From an uncultured Phascolarctobacterium sp. (GTDB lineage Bacteria; Bacillota; Negativicutes; Acidaminococcales; Acidaminococcaceae), in assembly GCA_900757795.1 (NCBI GenBank), contig CAAEPE010000020.1, forward strand, positions 1 to 64,000: DNA of 64,000 nt, given 5' to 3'. Positions 1 to 8,604 of the stretch are shown piece after piece. Position numbers and translations under genes: made by a program. The notes beneath the pieces are model-generated. The model was not told the DNA's origin, did not search any database, and saw only the letters and a list, made by a program, of their open reading frames with translations. Each line of letters starts with the position of its first letter. The stretch's first letter is position 1.

Positions 1-549
1 GACCCCCAAATGCTAGATTTTTGGTCTAACATTCGGGGGGCAGTACAAAACAGCGGCTTTTTTCCTCGCCGAAAAAAGCCTAGCAAAAAAGGCTTTACCA
101 TATCCCTGTTTTAAAGTTCGTGGTTCAAGGTAAGCACCGCTCGCCGATTTATAGCTTTTGTGGCTGCCGCAAAGTAGTTTGTACTTTTAGCGTATGTGTA
201 GCACACCAAAAGAAAATTTGCCCTTTGCGGTAGACCGCCAAAGCCTCGCATTGCGAGCCGAAAGAACACGAAGCCGCTAGCCCCAAAAACTACGCCTAGG
301 GCAAGCGTTGTCGCAAAGTGCGAACTATCAATAAACGTCGAAGATTCTTTGCCGCGCTTCGAAAAGCGCGAGGTTTCTTGGCAACTTCTTTGCCTGCAAA
401 GAAGTTGTATTAAATAAGTGCTGGCTTGCCACACGCACGCCTACACTTTCTTTCAGTTATGAAAGAAGAAATGAATAGGCGTGCAAGTATCGCGTTCTAA
501 GCAGCAAGCCTTTCTTGCTACTTCTTTTTGAAAGAAGTAGGCATAGAAC
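1..549. repeat. Dispersed hairpin-rich intergenic repeat, copy A
   Basis: This stretch holds no convincing gene. The block at about 55-407 reappears nearly base for base at 10813-11170 in the same orientation and at 37099-37450 inverted; a degenerate piece is at 21696-21921. It is built from short hairpin modules: AAGAAGTT-type arms near 382-407, a nested hairpin near 445-495 with outer arms GCACGCCTA/TAGGCGTGC, and another near 518-541. Bases 3-39 form a further imperfect hairpin (CCCCC/GGGGG arms). The long open frame across it keeps its frame in copy B, but many of the differences change the amino acid, so I read it as a non-coding repeat. Confidence 0.8.
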
Positions 550-596
550 GCAAAACAACTCCAACGCCTCGGGCAGCTGCCGTGCATTGGAGTTGT
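550..596 (-). terminator. Intrinsic terminator of the trmB-lysA unit
   Basis: A 10-bp stem (ACAACTCCAA at 555-564 with TTGGAGTTGT at 587-596) encloses a second GGCAGCTGCC palindrome. Read on the minus strand it is followed by a short T run, about 30 bases past the lysA stop codon. Confidence 0.7.
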
Positions 597-629
597 TCTT
601 TTATATGTATATATTTTTTAAGCCTTGCC

Positions 630-1934
630 TTATTTGCTGGCAGGCATTTTTACAGCAGCTTCCTCCGCCAGCTTAGCGCCATATTCTGAGCTGAAGTCAA
701 AGGTTGCAAAATAATCTGCGGGAGTTTCCGCACGGCGAATCATTTTCGCGCTGCCGTCCTCCTGCAGCAAAATTTCGGCGCTGCGCAGCTTGCCGTTATA
801 GTTATAGCCCATAGAAAAGCCATGTGCGCCTGCGTCGTGAATAAAAAGCAAATCGCCGATTTCAATTTCCGGCAGCATTCTGTCTATGGCAAATTTATCG
901 CTGTTTTCGCACAAACCGCCGGTTACATCGTATTTATGGTCGCAGGGCGCATTTTCCTTACCCATAACTGTAATATGATGATAAGCGCCATAAATTGCAG
1001 GACGCATTAAATTAGCAGCGCAGGCGTCGCAGCCAATATATTCTTTGTAGGTATGCTTTTGGTGGATTGCCTTTGTTACCAAAGCGCCGTTAGGAGCCAG
1101 CATAAAGCGTCCCAGCTCCGTAAAAATTTTTACGTCGCCCATACCTGCCGGCACCAAAATCTCTTCGTAAACACGGCGCACGCCTTCGCCGATAGCCAAA
1201 AGGTCATTATCCTGCTGCTCGGGGCGATAAGCTACGCCGATACCGCCGGATAAATTGATAAATTCAATATGCGCGCCGGTTTTTTCTTTCAGCTCTACGG
1301 CTACCTTAAACAAAATACGCGCCAGCTCAGGATAATAATCGTTGGTTACGGTATTGGAAGCCAAAAAAGCGTGCATGCCAAAATGCTTTACGCCTTTAGC
1401 CAAAAGCCGTTTGTAAGCCTCAATAATCTGCTCGTGAGTCATGCCGTATTTTGCGTCGCCGGGGTTATCCATAATATTGTTGGCAATGGCAAAATGTCCG
1501 CCGGGATTGTAGCGGCAGCTTACAGTGTCGGGGATATCCGCAACCTTTTCCAAAAAGTCAATATGCGTTATATCGTCTAAATTGATGGTTACATTAAGCT
1601 TGCGGGCCAGTTGAAAATCCTCTGCCGGCGTAGCGTTGGAAGAAAACATAATCTCGCTTTCTTTAAAGCCAACAGCGTCGCTCATTAAAAGCTCGGTATA
1701 GGAGGAGCAGTCGGCGCCGCAGCCTTCTTCCCGCAAAATCTGCAAAAGATAAGGATTGGGAGTAGCCTTAACGGCAAAATATTCTTTAAAGCCCTTATTC
1801 CAAGCAAAAGCCTTATAAAGCAGGCGCGCAGTTCTGCGAATGCCGGTCTCATCATAAAGATGGAAGGGCGTGGGATACTTTGCAACTATTTCTTCTAATT
1901 TTTCTTTGGTTACAAAGGGTATTTTTTGAGACAT
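630..1934 (-). CDS. lysA: Diaminopimelate decarboxylase-like PLP enzyme
   Basis: Probable meso-diaminopimelate decarboxylase, the last step of lysine synthesis, cytoplasmic. About 434 residues, normal for LysA. It has the fold-type III architecture: an alanine-racemase-like barrel with the PLP lysine in EYFAVKATPNP (about Lys56), a Gly-rich phosphate loop (NLSGGIG), and the C-terminal signature GLCENSDKFAID containing the catalytic Cys. The ATG at 1934 is preferred over an upstream GTG at 1943 because AAAGGTG sits at correct spacing before it. It starts 5 bases after the TrmB-type regulator stops, so the two are co-transcribed. Related decarboxylases for ornithine, arginine or carboxynorspermidine share the fold, but the RPAIYGAYH segment resembles LysA best. 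Confidence 0.82.
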   Translation of the reverse strand: MSQKIPFVTKEKLEEIVAKYPTPFHLYDETGIRRTARLLYKAFAWNKGFKEYFAVKATPNPYLLQILREEGCGADCSSYTELLMSDAVGFKESEIMFSSNATPAEDFQLARKLNVTINLDDITHIDFLEKVADIPDTVSCRYNPGGHFAIANNIMDNPGDAKYGMTHEQIIEAYKRLLAKGVKHFGMHAFLASNTVTNDYYPELARILFKVAVELKEKTGAHIEFINLSGGIGVAYRPEQQDNDLLAIGEGVRRVYEEILVPAGMGDVKIFTELGRFMLAPNGALVTKAIHQKHTYKEYIGCDACAANLMRPAIYGAYHHITVMGKENAPCDHKYDVTGGLCENSDKFAIDRMLPEIEIGDLLFIHDAGAHGFSMGYNYNGKLRSAEILLQEDGSAKMIRRAETPADYFATFDFSSEYGAKLAEEAAVKMPASK

Positions 1935-1939
1935 GTATA

Positions 1940-2635
1940 TCACCTTTCCGTCAATTTTATCAGCGCAATCTCGTTTTTCAAAGCGTCTTTAAATAAATCC
2001 ACCAAATTGCGCTTACAGGAATACAAGCAGCTGGAATCCTCCGCATCCTCCAAATCGCCGGTCAAAACAGTTTGCGAATCGGCGATTAAGCGTATCTGCT
2101 CATTTTGTTTTGTTGTTCCATAGCAAATGGCTCCTGCCAGCTTAAAGGCTTTATCGCCAATAATAACTACTTTTAATCCGCGCTTCACAGCGTCGGTCAA
2201 TTCCCGCCGCAATAGCTCCAGCACGCGCACATTGCCCGAAACATAAATGCGCGCCTTAGCTGCCAGCACAGTATTGCGCAGCTTGTTGACAATCTCGCGC
2301 TCGCCTTTAATTGTAATATAGCCTTCGGCTTCTCCCGCCAAGGTCGGCAGCTGCTGCAGAATATCCTGCTTAATTTTTTTCAGCCTGCTGATTTTATTGC
2401 GGCAAAATTCCTCCGGCGCCACCGGCGTATAGCGGGTAACCTTGCCTTCCTCCAGCACATAAGCGGCGCCCTTTTCCACCAAGCCTGCTAAGGCAGTATA
2501 GGTGTTGGAGCGGGAAATACCTGTCTGCTTAGCAGCCTCATAGCCCGTAAGCTGTCCGGCCTTTAAAAGCAGCACGTAGAGAGTTGCCTCCTGCTTAGTT
2601 AAGTTAAAATTGGTTAATCCTTCAATAAGATCCAT
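1940..2635 (-). CDS. TrmB-family transcriptional regulator
   Basis: A 231-residue DNA-binding regulator. The N-terminal 70 residues form a winged helix typical of TrmB proteins (LTKQEATLYVLLL, then AAKQTGISRSNTYTAL as recognition helix), followed by a coiled segment and a C-terminal sensor region of unknown ligand. It is the first gene of a two-gene unit with the lysA-like gene, so control of lysine or DAP metabolism is a reasonable inference. A strong promoter and a TGTTC-N8-GAACA palindrome lie just upstream, suggesting autoregulation. The effector cannot be read from the sequence; classical TrmB proteins sense sugars, but many bacterial members do not. Confidence 0.75.
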   Translation of the reverse strand: MDLIEGLTNFNLTKQEATLYVLLLKAGQLTGYEAAKQTGISRSNTYTALAGLVEKGAAYVLEEGKVTRYTPVAPEEFCRNKISRLKKIKQDILQQLPTLAGEAEGYITIKGEREIVNKLRNTVLAAKARIYVSGNVRVLELLRRELTDAVKRGLKVVIIGDKAFKLAGAICYGTTKQNEQIRLIADSQTVLTGDLEDAEDSSCLYSCKRNLVDLFKDALKNEIALIKLTER

Positions 2636-2662
2636 AGTCCCTCACTTGGCTCTTCTGTATAT

Positions 2663-2680
2663 TGTTCCTGTTTGAGAACA
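2663..2680. promoter_or_regulatory. Candidate operator, TGTTC-N8-GAACA
   Basis: A perfect inverted repeat with 5-bp arms touches the downstream edge of the -10 box, where a bound repressor would block initiation. The regulator encoded just downstream is the obvious candidate to bind here; that is inference. Confidence 0.5.
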
Positions 2681-2708
2681 CTATACTATTTTACCGTTAA
2701 ATTGTCAA
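2680..2708 (-). promoter_or_regulatory. Promoter of trmB-like/lysA unit
   Basis: On the minus strand TTGACA (2703-2708) and TATAGT (2680-2685) are separated by exactly 17 bases. It points to the regulator start at 2635. Confidence 0.75.
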
Positions 2709-2793
2709 CAAAAAATTTTATTTAGAAGTGAAATTTTTATAAAAATGCGGCGGCTGATTATGTAAAATGCTTGTGAACAAATTAACTGCTGTC

Positions 2794-2822
2794 TTTACAA
2801 TCAAAATGCACAAGCGTATAAT
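2794..2822 (+). promoter_or_regulatory. Promoter of the MATE gene
   Basis: TTTACA (2794-2799), 17-base spacer, TATAAT (2817-2822), about 70 bases upstream of the MATE start codon. Confidence 0.7.
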
Positions 2823-2892
2823 AGCTCAAGCATATTTTTCCGGCCGAACCTTGATTATTCGGCTGATTTTTTCTTTTAGATAGGAGATTTTT

Positions 2893-4239
2893 ATGAATAA
2901 GCTGCAAAAGCACGGTCAGAAGCTGTCTATTTTTACCATGAGCTGGCCGATTTTTATAGAAATATTATTACAAATGATGGTAGGCAACGTGGATCAGTTT
3001 ATGCTGAGTCGTTATTCACAGCATTCCGTAGCCGCCGTAGGCAACGCCAATCAAATTATCAACATTGTAATTATCGCGCTCAGTGTTATCAGCATGGCGG
3101 CGACTATTTTAATCGCCCAACATCGCGGCGCAGGCAACAAAGAAAAGGTTGCCGAAACCTGTACGACAGCGCTGCTTACCAACATCGTAATCGGCGGCAT
3201 AATCAGCCTGATTTTATTTTTCGGCGACGGCTTTTTTCTTAATCTATTAGAAGTGCCTGCGGATATTCGCGGGGAAGCTTCTCTGTTTTTACGCTATATA
3301 GGTCTGTTTATTATTGTGCAGTCCGCATATATTTCCTTTATCTCTTTTTTCCGCGGCTATTCTCTGTTAAAGATAACCATGGTTACTTCCATAATCATGA
3401 ACGTTATCAATATTACAGCCAACTGCTTTTTAATTCATGGCTTTGGTCCCATTCCCCCGCTGGGTGTTTTAGGCGTAACCATCAGTACCAATTCCAGCAA
3501 GGTTTTAGGTTTGGCGCTGATAATTTATTTTTTTCGCAAGTATCTCGACGTCAAGCTGTCGTGGAGCTATCTCAAGCCTTTTCCCAAGCATACGCTGTTT
3601 AAAATTCTTTATTTAGGCTTGCCATCAGGCTGCGAGTCGCTGTCCTACCAAATTTCGCAAATGGTAATTATGCGCTTTGTCAATCTCATGGGCTTGGTTG
3701 TTATCACTACCAAAATTTACGCCTATATCATAGCTAACTGCACCTATGTTTATACCCAATCTTTGGCTATGGCTACGCAAATTATCGTCGGCTTTTTAAT
3801 CGGCACGGGAAATTTAGACGCCGTCAGCAGCCGCGTTTGGAAAACTATTCGTATCGGCGTGCTTATCAGCGGCGTGCTGACTTTTATTTTATATTTGAAC
3901 AGTGATTTCATTTACGGTATTTTTACGGATAATCCCGAAGTTTTAGCATTGGGACGGCATATTTTTCTTATCGAAATATTTTTAGAAATGGGACGCGCCG
4001 TAAATATGGTCATGGTTATGTCTCTGCAAGCGGCAGGCGACATTAAATGGCCTGTAGCTACGGGATTGATTTCCATGTGGCTCACAGCAACTTTAGGAGC
4101 GTATGTTTTCGGCATTGTGCTGGGCTGGGGTCTTGTAGGCGTTTGGCTGGCCATGTGTTTGGACGAATGCCTGCGCGCCGCCGTGTTTATTTACCGCTGG
4201 CATAGCGGCGGCTGGCGCAAAATTAAGCTGATAGAGTGA
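2893..4239 (+). CDS. MATE family efflux transporter
   Basis: A 448-residue integral membrane protein with about 12 hydrophobic segments, the length and layout of multidrug and toxic compound extrusion antiporters, which export organic cations using Na+ or H+ gradients. The N-terminal WPIFIEILLQMMVGNVDQF and repeat-internal VLGVTIST-type segments are typical MatE-domain sequence in two homologous halves. A TAGGAG ribosome site precedes the ATG. It is divergent from the trmB-lysA unit and monocistronic. The substrate cannot be deduced. High confidence in family, low in substrate. Confidence 0.9.
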   Translation: MNKLQKHGQKLSIFTMSWPIFIEILLQMMVGNVDQFMLSRYSQHSVAAVGNANQIINIVIIALSVISMAATILIAQHRGAGNKEKVAETCTTALLTNIVIGGIISLILFFGDGFFLNLLEVPADIRGEASLFLRYIGLFIIVQSAYISFISFFRGYSLLKITMVTSIIMNVINITANCFLIHGFGPIPPLGVLGVTISTNSSKVLGLALIIYFFRKYLDVKLSWSYLKPFPKHTLFKILYLGLPSGCESLSYQISQMVIMRFVNLMGLVVITTKIYAYIIANCTYVYTQSLAMATQIIVGFLIGTGNLDAVSSRVWKTIRIGVLISGVLTFILYLNSDFIYGIFTDNPEVLALGRHIFLIEIFLEMGRAVNMVMVMSLQAAGDIKWPVATGLISMWLTATLGAYVFGIVLGWGLVGVWLAMCLDECLRAAVFIYRWHSGGWRKIKLIE

Positions 4240-4311
4240 AAAAAGTATTTTGCTTGTGTACTTTTAAAGGTTATTTGAAAATCACAGGCAGCAACACACC
4301 CCAACAGCGCA

Positions 4312-4356
4312 AAAGAGCACGAACGCTCTGCCTTAAGCAGAAGCATCGTGCTCTTT
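4312..4356. terminator. Convergent hairpin between MATE and amt-PII genes
   Basis: An 11-bp perfect stem (AAAGAGCACGA at 4312-4322 with TCGTGCTCTTT at 4346-4356) encloses an inner TCTGC/GCAGA stem. There is no long T run, but its place between converging genes suggests bidirectional termination. Confidence 0.55.
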
Positions 4357-4414
4357 CGCAGTATAGGGAGTAAGTAATTAGGGAGAAGCAAATTTTAAAA
4401 GCAGGCTTACAGCT

Positions 4415-6088
4415 TTAAGCCTCCAGCGGCTTATCCTGCAAGGCGTCAAAGCCTGTTTCGCCTGTGCGGATTTTCACTACATCATCCACATTGTACATAA
4501 AAATTTTGCCGTCGCCATACTTGCCGGTGTACAGCACAGCCTTCGCCGTATTCACAACATCTGCCACCGGAATGGCGGAAACAACCATCTCTACTTTTAC
4601 TTTAGGCAATAGATGCGCCGCAATTTCTGCGCCGCGGTACATTTCCGACTGACCCTTTTGAATGCCGTAGCCTAAAACCTTGGTAACGGTCATACCCGTA
4701 ATGCCCAATTTATCCAACGCCGTTTTTAAAGCTTCAAAACGATTTTGCGAAGTAATAATGCAAACCTTGGTCAGCTTGTGCCCGCCGGATGGCTGCGCAG
4801 CCGCCGCAGCTACTACCGGCGGCGCTACATAATTGGCAACTGTCGGGATTTCTTCCACTGTGGGCATAAAATCTGCATAGCTAGAAAGCAAACCGTGTTC
4901 TTCCATATCTAGGCCCTTAATTTCTTCCGCCTCGCTGACCCGCAGACCGATAAGTTTATCTAGCAGCCCAAAAATTATGGTCATTACCACAGCTACATAA
5001 ATGGCGACGCAAGCTACGCCTAAAAGCTGAATTTTTAAAAAGTCTGCTCCTGCGCCGTACAGCAGTCCGTCTTTAGTAGCAAAAAATCCTGTCATAATCG
5101 TACCAAAGGCACCGCAAACACCGTGTACAGAGATAGCGCCTACGGGGTCGTCAATTTTTAATTTTTGGTCAAAAAATTCTACGGCAGCCACAACCAGCAC
5201 GCCTGCCAAAAGGCCGATAATTAAAGCGCCGGCAGGACTGACAACGTCGCAGCCTGCGGTAATAGCTACCAAACCCGCCAGCACGCCGTTCAAGGTCATA
5301 GAAACATCCGGTTTGCCGTAACGCAGCCAAGTGTAAATCATGGTCGCCGTAGCGCCTGCAGCCGCAGCCATGTTAGTAGTAATAAAAATATCGCCCATAG
5401 CAATCAAGGCTTCGTCGCCGGTGGCGCAGACAGTAGACGCGCCGTTAAAGCCAAACCAACCAAACCACAGCAGGAAAACGCCTAGCGCTCCCAGCGGAAT
5501 GCTGTGACCGGGAATAGCGTTTACCGTGCCGTCCTCATTATATTTACCAATACGCGGGCCAATCATTTTCGCGCCGATTAACGCAGCCACGCCGCCAACC
5601 AAATGTACGGCAGTGGAGCCGGCAAAATCATGAAATCCCATTTGCGCAAGCCAGCCGCCGCCCCAAATCCAATGACCGCTGACAGGATAAACCAGCGCGC
5701 TGATAATCAGGCTATAAATACAGTAAACTAAAAAATTTGTACGCTCAGCCATGGCGCCGGAAACAATTGTCGCCGCCGTAGCGCAGAACATTGTTTGAAA
5801 AATAAAGAAAGCCGATGACGGATAGGCCGCGCCATAATCACCGCTGACAAAAAAATCCGGCGTGCCGATAAAGCCGCCAACGCTTGTACCAAACATCAAG
5901 CCAAAGCCCAAAATCCAAAAGACAATGGAGCCTAAGCACATGTCCATAACGTTTTTCATAACAATATTGGCAGCATTCTTCGCTCTTGTAAAGCCTGTTT
6001 CTACCATGGCAAAGCCAGGCTGCATGGCAAAAACCAAAAACGCGCCGATAAGTACCCAAATAGTATCGGCAGATACATATTTTCCCAT
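4415..6088 (-). CDS. Ammonium channel (Amt) fused to a C-terminal PII domain
   Basis: A 557-residue fusion. Residues 1-385 are an Amt/Rh ammonium channel with 11 or so membrane segments, the twin pore histidines (about His162 in GSTAVH and His322 in ISVHG) and the FGFNG signature. A flexible Ala/Pro linker (about 408-436) leads to a full PII (GlnB/GlnK) domain at about 437-548 with the T-loop QKGQSEMYRGAE and the KYGDGKIF B-loop. In classical systems GlnK is a separate protein that plugs the channel when ammonium is plentiful; here it is tethered. The residue equivalent to the uridylylated Tyr51 of GlnB is Ile (about 489), so classical uridylylation is unlikely. GAGGGGTGAT precedes the ATG. 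It lies downstream of glnN with a terminator between. Confidence 0.92.
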   Translation of the reverse strand: MGKYVSADTIWVLIGAFLVFAMQPGFAMVETGFTRAKNAANIVMKNVMDMCLGSIVFWILGFGLMFGTSVGGFIGTPDFFVSGDYGAAYPSSAFFIFQTMFCATAATIVSGAMAERTNFLVYCIYSLIISALVYPVSGHWIWGGGWLAQMGFHDFAGSTAVHLVGGVAALIGAKMIGPRIGKYNEDGTVNAIPGHSIPLGALGVFLLWFGWFGFNGASTVCATGDEALIAMGDIFITTNMAAAAGATATMIYTWLRYGKPDVSMTLNGVLAGLVAITAGCDVVSPAGALIIGLLAGVLVVAAVEFFDQKLKIDDPVGAISVHGVCGAFGTIMTGFFATKDGLLYGAGADFLKIQLLGVACVAIYVAVVMTIIFGLLDKLIGLRVSEAEEIKGLDMEEHGLLSSYADFMPTVEEIPTVANYVAPPVVAAAAAQPSGGHKLTKVCIITSQNRFEALKTALDKLGITGMTVTKVLGYGIQKGQSEMYRGAEIAAHLLPKVKVEMVVSAIPVADVVNTAKAVLYTGKYGDGKIFMYNVDDVVKIRTGETGFDALQDKPLEA

Positions 6089-6171
6089 TGTAAATCACCC
6101 CTCAAAAAAATCAAAAATTGAATATCACAAAGCGCGCGTCTATTTTTTTAAGCGCTTTTAACTTATGTTAT

Positions 6172-6211
6172 AAAGAAAAGAGGCGTATCCCGCTTTTGCA
6201 GAATACACCTC
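6172..6211 (-). terminator. Hairpin terminator/attenuator between glnN and amt-PII
   Basis: On the minus strand a 14-bp stem (with a few G-U pairs) and an AAAA loop (6180-6211) is followed by TTTTCTTT. It can end glnN mRNA or limit read-through into the channel gene. Confidence 0.75.
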
Positions 6212-6248
6212 GTTGTGTAAACAAAAATTGCGCTGTAATTTTTTAATT

Positions 6249-8336
6249 TTATTCGTTAACGCCAAAGAGCAGCTCGCCGTAGGTAGGATAAGATAGATAT
6301 TTACCGCCGGTCAAGGCTTCCGCTGCATCGACTGCGGCACGCAAAGCTGTCATATCAGCCAAAACCTTTTCGTAGAAGCAGGTTGCTTTTTGATGGCTGT
6401 CAGCAATTTTTTCGGCAGTCTTTAAATCTTTTTCCAGCTGAACGCCGGCAGCATACATTTCAGCGCTCAATTTACTCAGCTTATCTGCCAGCTCTGCCTC
6501 AAAGCCTGCGCTGATGCCTGCGGCTTTTTTATCCAAAGCAGCTTTGGTCAAATCGCTTGTGTAAGCGCTGACCGCCGGCAGAATGTCCTTGTGGAACATG
6601 TCCAGCGCTACGGTAGCTTCAATAGCAATGGTAGTGCTGTAATTTTCCAGAAGAATTTCCACACGGGAAACAACCTCGGATTTAGTAAAGATATGGTGTT
6701 TAGCAAACAGCTCCACATTTTTCTCCGCACCCAAATAAGGAATGGCCTCGGGAGTTGATTTGAGATTCAGCAAGCCGCGTTTTTCTGCTTCTGCTACCCA
6801 TTCGTCCGTATAACCGTTGCCATTGAAAACAATGCGTTTGTGTGCCAAATAGGTTTTCTTCACTAAATCGTAAACGGCAGCCTCCAAATCCGGAGCGTCA
6901 GCTAATTGGTCGGCAAATTGATTTAATTCTTCGGCGACAATAGTGTTCAAAACAATGTTAGGGCCGGAAATAGAAAACATAGATCCCAGCATACGGAATT
7001 CAAATTTATTGCCGGTAAAAGCAAAGGGGGAAGTACGGTTTCTGTCCGTATTATCCTTAACCAGCGCCGGAATAGTATCGTCGCTGATTTTCATAAATTC
7101 GGCAGGATTGCCGCTGTAAACCTTGTCGGCGGCGATAGCTTCCAAAACTGCGGTCAGCTCCGTGCCTAAGAATACGGAAACGATAGCAGGCGGAGCTTCG
7201 TTAGCGCCTAAACGGTGATCGTTGCCGGCGCTGGCTACGGAAACGCGCAGCAAATCCTGATATTCATCCACAGCTTTTAAAATTGCTGCTAAAAATGTTA
7301 AGAAGCGCAGATTTTTATAAGGCTCCTTGCCCGGGTCTAAAAGGTTCATTCCCTCTTCGGTTGCCAGAGACCAATTGTTGTGCTTACCGCTGCCGTTAAC
7401 GCCGTCAAATGGCTTTTCATGCAGCAGGCATACCAAGCCGTGACGCAGAGCAACGCGCTTCATAAATTCCATCATCAGCTGGTTATGGTCGGCAGCTACG
7501 TTGGTAGAAGAAAAGATAGGCGCCAGCTCGTGCTGTGCGGGAGCTACCTCGTTATGCTCGGTTTTTGCCAGCACGCCTAATTTCCACAGCTCGTCGTCCA
7601 AATCCTTCATAAAAGCCAAAACTCTTTGCTTAATAATGCCAAAGTAATGGTCATCCAATTCCTGGCCGCGGGGAGATTTGGCACCGAACAGAGTGCGTCC
7701 GCAATATACCAAATCCTTACGCTTTTCCCACATTTTTTTATCAACCAAAAAATATTCCTGCTCCGGACCTACGGTACTGTTAACGCGAATGGTGTCGATA
7801 CCAAAAAGCTTCAAAATTTTGCAGGCCGCTTTGCTGACGGCGTTCATGGAGCGCAGCAGCGGCGTTTTTTTATCAAGAACCTCGCCGGTGTAAGAGCAAA
7901 AGGCCGTAGGAATGCACAGGCAGTTATCCTTCACAAAAGCATAGCTTGTAGGATCCCACGCCGTATAACCGCGAGCTTCAAAGGTTGCGCGCAGACCGCC
8001 GGAGGGAAAGCTGGAAGCGTCAGGCTCGCCCTGAATCAGCTCCTTGCCGGAAAAGTCCATAATAACGCGTCCCTCAGCCGTAGGAGAAATAAAGCTTTCG
8101 TGCTTTTCAGCCGTAATTCCGGTCATAGGCTGGAACCAGTGGGTAAAATGCGTACAGCCATGCTCTAAGGCCCAATCCTTCATAGCGTTGGCAATAATAT
8201 TGGCAATTTCGATATTCAAAGGCTTGCCTTCCAAAACAGCTTGCTTGTAAGCCTTATAGGTTGCGGTAGGCAGGCGGTCCTTCATAACGCTTTCGTTAAA
8301 TACCAGGCTGCCAAATAATTTCGGAACATCATTCAT
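6249..8336 (-). CDS. glnN: Glutamine synthetase type III
   Basis: ATP-dependent ligation of ammonium to glutamate, cytoplasmic. At 695 residues this is the large GSIII class, not GlnA (about 450). The N-terminal start FGSLVFNESVMKDRLP, the HWFQPMTG segment, the EVAPAQHELAPIF catalytic stretch and the NDHRLGANEAPPA nucleotide and glutamate-binding stretch are all GSIII hallmarks. GGGAGG precedes the ATG at normal spacing. It has its own strong promoter and a roughly 260-base structured leader. Together with the Amt-PII fusion immediately downstream it forms an ammonium uptake and assimilation cluster. Confidence 0.95.
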   Translation of the reverse strand: MNDVPKLFGSLVFNESVMKDRLPTATYKAYKQAVLEGKPLNIEIANIIANAMKDWALEHGCTHFTHWFQPMTGITAEKHESFISPTAEGRVIMDFSGKELIQGEPDASSFPSGGLRATFEARGYTAWDPTSYAFVKDNCLCIPTAFCSYTGEVLDKKTPLLRSMNAVSKAACKILKLFGIDTIRVNSTVGPEQEYFLVDKKMWEKRKDLVYCGRTLFGAKSPRGQELDDHYFGIIKQRVLAFMKDLDDELWKLGVLAKTEHNEVAPAQHELAPIFSSTNVAADHNQLMMEFMKRVALRHGLVCLLHEKPFDGVNGSGKHNNWSLATEEGMNLLDPGKEPYKNLRFLTFLAAILKAVDEYQDLLRVSVASAGNDHRLGANEAPPAIVSVFLGTELTAVLEAIAADKVYSGNPAEFMKISDDTIPALVKDNTDRNRTSPFAFTGNKFEFRMLGSMFSISGPNIVLNTIVAEELNQFADQLADAPDLEAAVYDLVKKTYLAHKRIVFNGNGYTDEWVAEAEKRGLLNLKSTPEAIPYLGAEKNVELFAKHHIFTKSEVVSRVEILLENYSTTIAIEATVALDMFHKDILPAVSAYTSDLTKAALDKKAAGISAGFEAELADKLSKLSAEMYAAGVQLEKDLKTAEKIADSHQKATCFYEKVLADMTALRAAVDAAEALTGGKYLSYPTYGELLFGVNE

Positions 8337-8449
8337 AATAATACCTCCCTATTTTCTCCTAAAAACTTTTTCGGCTCACAAATGCGTAAGCCCCTCAAAA
8401 TAAAAACAAATTGCTGTGCTTTGCAGATTTTTCTTTTTATCTTAGCTCT

Positions 8450-8497
8450 GCAAAAAAGAAAAGCACCGAAGCTGCGGATAAGCAGCCTGCGGTGCTT
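8450..8497 (-). terminator. Terminator inside the glnN leader (attenuator)
   Basis: On the minus strand an 8-bp stem (AAGCACCG with CGGTGCTT) plus an inner GGCTGC/GCAGC stem is followed by a T-rich tract. It lies between the glnN promoter and start codon, so it must be bypassed for expression. Confidence 0.75.
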
Positions 8498-8545
8498 CGT
8501 TGCACAAGTGGTCAACGGTTTCAGCGAAAAACGCTTTAAACAGAA

Positions 8546-8595
8546 GAAGCAACAATGAGGTTTGGATTTGCATCCAACAACTGCATTGTTGCTTC
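8546..8595 (-). ncRNA. Structured 5' leader element of glnN, possible sensor
   Basis: Starting almost at the predicted transcript 5' end is a 12-bp perfect stem (GAAGCAACAATG with CATTGTTGCTTC), an asymmetric internal loop, then a TTGGAT/ATCCAA stem closed by a GCAA tetraloop. A terminator hairpin follows about 50 bases downstream. This sensor-plus-terminator layout suggests regulated attenuation. I do not recognise a known riboswitch class by eye. Confidence 0.5.
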
Positions 8596-8604
8596 ATGTG
8601 AATT

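Noticed and set aside
111..434. A 107-codon open frame on the minus strand, with relatives at 10871-11200 (-) and 37107-37310 (+)
   Set aside because: It lies wholly inside the dispersed hairpin repeat, has no ribosome site, differs by many amino acids between copies and is broken in copy C.
8337..8604. Glutamine riboswitch or ANTAR-type twin hairpins in the glnN leader
   Set aside because: The visible loops do not show the conserved features I know for these classes, so the element is left unassigned.
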